From DATGCT01 sp964639325 (lineage in GTDB: Bacteria; Patescibacteriota; Minisyncoccia; UBA6257; GWB1-50-10), in NCBI GenBank assembly GCA_964639325.1, contig CAZXDO010000050.1, forward strand, positions 1-7,820: 7,820 nucleotides of DNA. Reading direction: 5' to 3'. The notes under the pieces are model-generated. The model was not told where the DNA came from and did not search any database. It was given only the letters and a program-made list of their open reading frames with translations. Below, in pieces: positions 4,783 to 7,820 of this stretch. How positions within the stretch are numbered: position 1 is the stretch's first letter; the number at the start of each line of letters is the position of its first letter. The position numbers were made by a program, and so were the translations under genes.

Positions 4783-6198
4783 ATGAATATAAAAGAATTT
4801 CAAAAAGGTTTTAGGAATAAAGATTTTTCAGCCCTGGAAGTAGTTCAAGGTATTTTTAAAAGAATTGAAGAGAAAGATGGTGAAATAGGATCTTATTTAT
4901 CTCTTTTGAAGAATTCAGCTTTGGAAGAGGCGGAAAGGGCTGATTTAGATTTAGCTGAGGGTAAAGGCCTTCATCCCCTTACCGGAGTTCCTTTGGGAAT
5001 TAAGGATAACATTTTGATGGAAGGTACTTTTACTACAGCTGCTTCAAATATTTTAAAAAATTATAAAGCGAGCTATGATGCTACGGTTATTAGTAAATTA
5101 AAAAAGGCAGGAGTAGTTTTTTTGGGCAAAACTAATTTGGATGAATTTGCAATGGGGGCTTCAACCGAACATTCAGCTTTTAAAGTAACTAAAAATCCTC
5201 ATGATACGGAAAGGGTTCCGGGCGGTTCTTCCGGTGGTTCAGCAGCGGCAGTTTTTTCTGATATGGCTGTAGCGGCTTTAGGGTCGGATACCGGCGGCTC
5301 AATAAGGCAACCGGCAGCTTTTTGCGGAGTGGTGGGAATGAAGCCTAGTTATGGCTCTGTGTCGCGCCATGGTTTAATAGCTATGGCTTCCAGTTTAGAT
5401 CAAATTGGGCCAATAACAAAAACGGTTGAAGATGCCAAGATTATATTCGAGACTATAAAAGGGAAAGATTTTTACGATTCAACCAGTAGAGATTATCTTT
5501 TAGAAGAATTAGATTTTGAAAAGGTAAAGAAATTGAAAGTGGGAATACCGAAAGAATATTTTGTTGAGGGATTAAGCAAGGAAGTTAAAGAAGGAGTTGA
5601 TAAAGTTATAAACGATATCAAAAGTTTGGGTTTGGAATTTAAAGAAATAAGTTTGCCCCACACAAAATATGCCCTCTCTGTTTATTACATTATTATGCCC
5701 GCTGAAGTAAGTACCAACTTATCTCGTTTTGATGGGGTAAGATATGGAAGAGAAAGGCAAGCTGATTCCTTAAAAGACCTTTATTTTGAAAATAAGACAG
5801 TTGGGTTTGGTAAAGAAACTAAAAGAAGGATTATTTTAGGAACTTTTGTTCTTTCTTCCGGTTATTACGATGCTTATTATAAAAAAGCCCAGAAAGTGAG
5901 GCGTCTTGTAATAGAAGATTTTGAAAAAGCTTTTGAAGAAGTTGATATTATTTTAACACCAACTACGCCAACAGCAGCTTTTAAAATAGGAGAGAAAACG
6001 GGCGATCCTCTCCAAATGTATTTAGAAGATATTTTTACTGTTCCTGCCAGTTTGGCCGGTCTTCCTGCTATGTCAATTCCTGTTTCCGGGTTTAAGACAA
6101 AGGATGATTTACCAGTTGCTTTTCAATTAATTGGTAAAATGAGGCATGAGGGCGACATTTTCTCTTTAGGATCTTTTTATGAAAAGATAAATAAATAA
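4783..6198 (+). CDS. gatA: Glutamyl/aspartyl-tRNA amidotransferase subunit A
   Basis: GatA is the glutaminase subunit of GatCAB: it releases ammonia from glutamine and feeds it to GatB for amidation of Glu-tRNA(Gln) or Asp-tRNA(Asn). It belongs to the amidase signature family. The Ser-cisSer-Lys triad is intact: Lys74 in GIKDN, Ser149 in PGGSSGGS, and nucleophile Ser173 in DTGGSIRQPA, with the spacings of 75 and 24 residues known from S. aureus GatA. Further conserved blocks are MPAEVSTNLSRFDGVRYG, LTPTTPTAAF and the C-terminal DIFTVPASLAGLPAMSIPV. Length (471) is near the family norm. gatB is not in the window, so the third subunit must be encoded elsewhere. A one-TM protein gene follows after a single base, implying one transcript. 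No Shine-Dalgarno sequence is visible. Confidence 0.97.
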   Translation: MNIKEFQKGFRNKDFSALEVVQGIFKRIEEKDGEIGSYLSLLKNSALEEAERADLDLAEGKGLHPLTGVPLGIKDNILMEGTFTTAASNILKNYKASYDATVISKLKKAGVVFLGKTNLDEFAMGASTEHSAFKVTKNPHDTERVPGGSSGGSAAAVFSDMAVAALGSDTGGSIRQPAAFCGVVGMKPSYGSVSRHGLIAMASSLDQIGPITKTVEDAKIIFETIKGKDFYDSTSRDYLLEELDFEKVKKLKVGIPKEYFVEGLSKEVKEGVDKVINDIKSLGLEFKEISLPHTKYALSVYYIIMPAEVSTNLSRFDGVRYGRERQADSLKDLYFENKTVGFGKETKRRIILGTFVLSSGYYDAYYKKAQKVRRLVIEDFEKAFEEVDIILTPTTPTAAFKIGEKTGDPLQMYLEDIFTVPASLAGLPAMSIPVSGFKTKDDLPVAFQLIGKMRHEGDIFSLGSFYEKINK

Positions 6199-6199
6199 T

Positions 6200-6775
6200 A
6201 TGGAAAATAATAATTTTTTTCCTTTAGATTATTTTGAAAAGTGGTGGCCTTATATTTCAGATTTTTTTGTTAGTATTTGGGAAACTTTATTAAAATATTT
6301 AGATTTAATAGAGGCGGTTTTTCTATTAGCTTCTGCAGTTTTTTTAATTGCAATTATTATCTTTATAAAAAAGGCAAAGGATGAATTTGAAAGTTATAAG
6401 GGTTTAAGATTGAGAAACGCCTTAAGTTTAAGAACAGGGCCATATGCTGATTATTTTAAGATATGGAAAACTGTTAAGAAAGATCTTAATTCTAAAAAAG
6501 AGAAGAGGATGAAAAATGCGGTAATTAGAGCAAGACATCTTCTTGATGACTTATTACATGAAGCTGAATATAGCGGAGGTACTTTTGGAAGTCGACTTGA
6601 GAATTTTGTAGACGATGTAAATTTTTCTGAGAGAGATAAGCTTTTGGAAGCAGAGGAAGTTGTAAAAGATCTTAAAAAGGGAACTTTGGAAAGTATTGAT
6701 TATAAAAAAGCCTCAGAAATTATTGAGGTTTACAAAAAAGCTCTTAATGATGCTTATTCTCTTATAAAGAAATAA
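6200..6775 (+). CDS. Hypothetical single-pass membrane protein
   Basis: I do not recognise this 191-residue protein. It has an aromatic-rich N-terminus (about 1-30, including FEKWWPYISDFF), one transmembrane helix at about 36-56, and a basic IKKAK segment directly after it. That charge pattern suggests an outside N-terminus and a cytoplasmic C-terminal domain. The domain (60-191) is predicted mostly helical and highly charged, with a notable HEAEYSGGTFGSRLENFVDD segment between helices. There are no cysteines and no catalytic motif I can name. Its start lies one base after the gatA stop, so it is co-transcribed and probably coupled to gatA; that position need not mean a shared function. Its stop is six bases from the 3' end of the convergent tRNA-Asp gene, with no terminator between them. 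Confidence 0.8.
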   Translation: MENNNFFPLDYFEKWWPYISDFFVSIWETLLKYLDLIEAVFLLASAVFLIAIIIFIKKAKDEFESYKGLRLRNALSLRTGPYADYFKIWKTVKKDLNSKKEKRMKNAVIRARHLLDDLLHEAEYSGGTFGSRLENFVDDVNFSERDKLLEAEEVVKDLKKGTLESIDYKKASEIIEVYKKALNDAYSLIKK

Positions 6776-6781
6776 TTTTTG

Positions 6782-6857
6782 CGGACCCGACCAGATTTGA
6801 ACTGGCGATCTCCTCCGTGACAGGGAGGCGTGTTAAACCGGGCTACACCACGGGTCC
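6782..6857 (-). tRNA. tRNA-Asp (anticodon GUC)
   Basis: The minus strand folds into a complete 76-nt cloverleaf. It has a 7-bp acceptor GGACCCG/CGGGTCC, a D stem GTGT/ACAC, an anticodon stem CCTCC/GGAGG with loop CTGTCAC giving anticodon GUC, variable loop AGATC, and a T arm GCCAG-TTCAAAT-CTGGT with one G-U pair. Known Asp identity elements are present: G73, G34-U35-C36, C38 and G10. The 3' CCA is not encoded (the next bases are CAA), so a CCA-adding enzyme is needed. A promoter-like pair lies just upstream. Confidence 0.95.
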
Positions 6858-6873
6858 TTAATTTGCTTTAGAT

Positions 6874-6902
6874 ATTGTAAGATCTTTTACCAGTTTTTGC
6901 AA
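6874..6902 (-). promoter_or_regulatory. Probable promoter of tRNA-Asp
   Basis: On the minus strand TTGCAA (6897-6902) and TACAAT (6874-6879) are spaced by exactly 17 bp. Transcription would start about ten bases before the mature tRNA 5' end. The -10 is a 5/6 match. The same TTGCAA -35 occurs before the initiator tRNA gene at 7733-7738. It lies in the 49-bp gap after the NlpC/P60 stop codon, so the tRNA need not depend on that gene's transcript. Confidence 0.5.
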
Positions 6903-6906
6903 TAAC

Positions 6907-7356
6907 TTATTCAAGAATTCTTTTAATGATAACAATTGGCTTTAACCTTTCAATAATGTCATTAAGAGAATCTTTTTTTACAGAACCCTCTTCTATTATT
7001 TTAGGGTTATGTTGAATCCTTTTTGATTCAGCGTGGATTACTTTATTGTTTCCAAGGTACATTACCACATGTCCAATCCCGTCCGGAAACTTTTTATTAA
7101 AGTGACCTCTGGTTCCTTTAAAAAATATTAAATCTCCGGGTTCTACTTCTTCAATATTTTTTATTTCTCTACCTGCAAATTCAGCTTGTTCAATGGTGCT
7201 TCTGGGAATTTCTTCTCCTATTTGCCGGTATATATATTTTACAAATCCGGAACAGTCAAAAAATTCCGGCGCATCACTCATCTTTGCGCCGTATTTATAT
7301 GGGGTACTAATTAAGCTTTCGGCAAGTTTTATTATTTTTTCTTGTTTTTCTTTCAT
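6907..7356 (-). CDS. NlpC/P60-family cysteine hydrolase
   Basis: This 149-residue protein is a stand-alone NlpC/P60 domain, a papain-like fold that usually cleaves peptide bonds in the stem peptides of peptidoglycan. The triad is visible: Cys35 in FFDCSGFVKY, His96 in GIGHVVMYLG, and His108 in KVIHAES as the third residue. EVEPGDLIFFKG is the usual conserved turn between the first two. The domain fills the whole protein. There is no signal peptide or membrane helix, no binding domain such as SH3 or LysM, and no Shine-Dalgarno sequence. The substrate is therefore unclear: it may leave the cell by a non-classical route, act on imported muropeptides, or act on another amide. It lies between two tRNA genes and is separated from the upstream one by a terminator. 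Confidence 0.9.
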   Translation of the reverse strand: MKEKQEKIIKLAESLISTPYKYGAKMSDAPEFFDCSGFVKYIYRQIGEEIPRSTIEQAEFAGREIKNIEEVEPGDLIFFKGTRGHFNKKFPDGIGHVVMYLGNNKVIHAESKRIQHNPKIIEEGSVKKDSLNDIIERLKPIVIIKRILE

Positions 7357-7371
7357 GTTTTTTATTTGTTA

Positions 7372-7400
7372 ATTGTAAAAGGGAGAGAGAAATAAAACAA
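7372..7400 (-). promoter_or_regulatory. Possible promoter of the NlpC/P60 gene
   Basis: On the minus strand TTGTTT (7395-7400) and TACAAT (7372-7377) are 17 bp apart. The -10 matches the consensus at 5/6 and equals that before tRNA-Asp; the -35 is only 3/6 and overlaps the right arm of the preceding terminator. The predicted mRNA would have a leader of only some 9-10 bases without a Shine-Dalgarno sequence. Confidence 0.35.
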
Positions 7401-7419
7401 CCCCAATTAGGGGTTGTTT
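7383..7419 (-). terminator. Rho-independent terminator after the initiator tRNA
   Basis: On the minus strand, a 10-bp perfect stem (7410-7419 with 7395-7404) with a five-base loop and four G-C pairs next to the loop is followed by TATTTCTCTC. It begins four bases after the discriminator base of the initiator tRNA. It would end the tRNA transcript and insulate the downstream NlpC/P60 gene. Confidence 0.8.
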
Positions 7420-7423
7420 CTTG

Positions 7424-7704
7424 TTGCGGGGGCAGGATTCGAACCTGCGACCTGGAGGTTATGCTAATCACGTAAACTTTCGTTTTTTCATTATAAACTG
7501 TGATTTGGACTATCCCATCATCCTCGTGGGATGCCTGCCATCTAGTCTCTACACCTTCCCTTTTTAAGGGCTTGGCTCGGGATTGGCGTATTATTTAAAT
7601 GAATAACTTAGCTTTCCCCGAATTTGACAGGTTTTGCAACTGTCGTTGCCGACAGAAGGGCCCATAGTTGAGCCTCCCGAGCTTCCAAACTGCTCCACCC
7701 CGCA
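7424..7704 (-). tRNA. Initiator tRNA-fMet (CAU) interrupted by a group I intron
   Basis: On the minus strand, exons 7671-7704 and 7424-7463 join into a 74-nt cloverleaf closely resembling E. coli initiator tRNA. It has acceptor TGCGGGG/CCCCGCA, D stem GAGC/GCTC with the A11-U24 pair characteristic of initiators, anticodon stem GGAGG/CCTCC, loop CTCATAA (anticodon CAU), variable loop AGGTC and T arm GCAGG/CCTGC. Two features differ from the textbook initiator. Position 1 is U and can pair with A72, where E. coli has a C-A mismatch. The three consecutive G-C pairs of the anticodon stem are A29-U41, G30-C40, G31-C39. CCA is not encoded (ACAA follows). The intron splits the gene between U33 and C34, directly before the anticodon. 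A promoter-like pair is upstream and an intrinsic terminator downstream, so it is a single-gene transcript. An elongator Met or Ile2 identity is less likely given A11-U24. Confidence 0.9.
7464..7670 (-). ncRNA. Group I self-splicing intron (IC3-like), 207 nt
   Basis: All core helices can be drawn (intron numbering from 7670 downward). P1 pairs exon GGCU with GGCC at 9-12, with the U-G wobble at the splice site. P10 pairs UAUG at 5-8 with exon 2 CAUA. The others are P2 16-21/26-31 with a GCAA tetraloop, P3 40-45/132-137, P4 50-54/90-94, P5 64-69/76-81, P6 95-97/116-118 and P6a 101-105/109-113. P7 is 124-128/159-163, P8 140-144/154-158 and P9 167-171/200-204. The conserved Q, R and S strings (CCAATCCCGAGCC, GGTGTAGAGACTAGATGG, GATAGTCC) closely resemble those of cyanobacterial and plastid tRNA introns. 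The intron ends in the required G. There is no internal ORF, so no homing endonuclease is encoded. Splicing activity is inferred, not shown. Confidence 0.92.
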
Positions 7705-7710
7705 TTAAAC

Positions 7711-7738
7711 ATATTACACAGGTGTATTTTTTTTGCAA
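7711..7738 (-). promoter_or_regulatory. Probable promoter of the initiator tRNA gene
   Basis: On the minus strand TTGCAA (7733-7738) and TAATAT (7711-7716) are spaced by 16 bp, with TGTG just before the -10. Transcription would begin close to the mature 5' end at 7704. The -35 hexamer is the same as that of tRNA-Asp. TTGCAA is its own reverse complement and lies between this gene and the divergent gene at 7774. Confidence 0.45.
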
Positions 7739-7758
7739 GTATAAAAGTTATTTGTAAA

Positions 7759-7767
7759 TGCTATAAT
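7759..7767 (+). promoter_or_regulatory. Extended -10 promoter for the gene at 7774
   Basis: TGCTATAAT is a perfect TATAAT hexamer (7762-7767) with the TGn extension that compensates for a weak -35. No good -35 is found 16-18 bp upstream. The usual start site, about seven bases after the -10, coincides with the A of the ATG at 7774, so the message should be leaderless. Confidence 0.65.
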
Positions 7768-7773
7768 TAAGGT

Positions 7774-7820
7774 ATGGCAAAGCCGGAGTTGAGAATAAAA
7801 GCACGTGAGCTTAGGAAAAA
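7774..7820 (+). CDS. N-terminal fragment of an unidentified protein
   Basis: Only 15 complete codons are visible before the window ends: MAKPELRIKARELRK. The start is supported by a perfect extended -10 box placed so that the mRNA begins at the ATG. An AAGG one base before the ATG is too close to serve as a Shine-Dalgarno sequence. The fragment is strongly basic and probably helical, as at the start of many DNA-binding proteins, but this is too short to assign a family. It is transcribed divergently from the initiator tRNA gene. Confidence 0.6.
   Translation, partial: MAKPELRIKARELRK

Noticed and set aside
296..7356. Possible recoding of UGA (as in Gracilibacteria and Absconditabacteria)
   Set aside because: All nine complete genes end in TAA and read through at full family length with the standard code; glycines are encoded by GGN and no gene needs a read-through UGA. 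Absence of UGA stops alone is not evidence of recoding.
7464..7670. Homing endonuclease inside the intron
   Set aside because: The 207-nt intron has no meaningful open frame on either strand; nearly all of it is used by core helices.

Overview
The window looks like a stretch of an AT-rich, gene-dense bacterial chromosome with a small-genome style: short intergenic gaps, overlapping or abutting genes, TAA as the stop codon of every complete gene, and few recognisable Shine-Dalgarno sequences. The combination of a compact minor-pilin cluster, ligA and gatCA, an initiator tRNA interrupted by a group I intron, and tRNAs without an encoded CCA fits the Patescibacteria (CPR) best. That placement is inference; no rRNA or ribosomal protein gene is present to test it.

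Positions 1-295 hold no credible gene but are full of structure. There are copies of a gacaccc(c) repeat, two of which carry a perfect 9-bp DnaA-box sequence (TTATCCACA on the minus strand). A long imperfect hairpin lies between them. Two tandem ~55-bp hairpin repeats follow, whose stems differ by compensating changes. This region runs straight into the start of the pilin operon.

Positions 296-2328 (+) carry four small genes in the order GspH/FimT-like, PilV/GspI-like, PilW/GspJ-like, PilX/GspK-like. Three have a prepilin-peptidase motif with Glu at +5; the fourth lacks that Glu. This is the order of the minor pilins that form the tip/priming complex of type IV pili and type II secretion systems. 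No assembly ATPase, platform protein or major pilin gene is in the window.

Positions 2340-4388 (+) encode NAD-dependent DNA ligase (LigA). It has full domain architecture but substitutions at several normally invariant positions. Positions 4443-6198 (+) encode GatC and GatA of the tRNA-dependent amidotransferase; gatB is not here. A one-TM protein of unknown function follows one base after gatA (6200-6775).

From 6782 to 7704 everything is on the minus strand: an initiator tRNA gene split by a 207-nt group I intron, a rho-independent terminator, a small NlpC/P60 hydrolase gene, and tRNA-Asp(GUC). The plus-strand operon and tRNA-Asp converge with only six bases between them. At the right edge a divergent plus-strand gene begins at 7774 behind an extended -10 promoter that would give a leaderless mRNA; only its first 15 codons are visible.

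The strongest unusual element is the intron-bearing initiator tRNA, for which P1-P10 can all be drawn from the sequence. The structured repeat region at 1-290 and the substituted LigA are the next most interesting.
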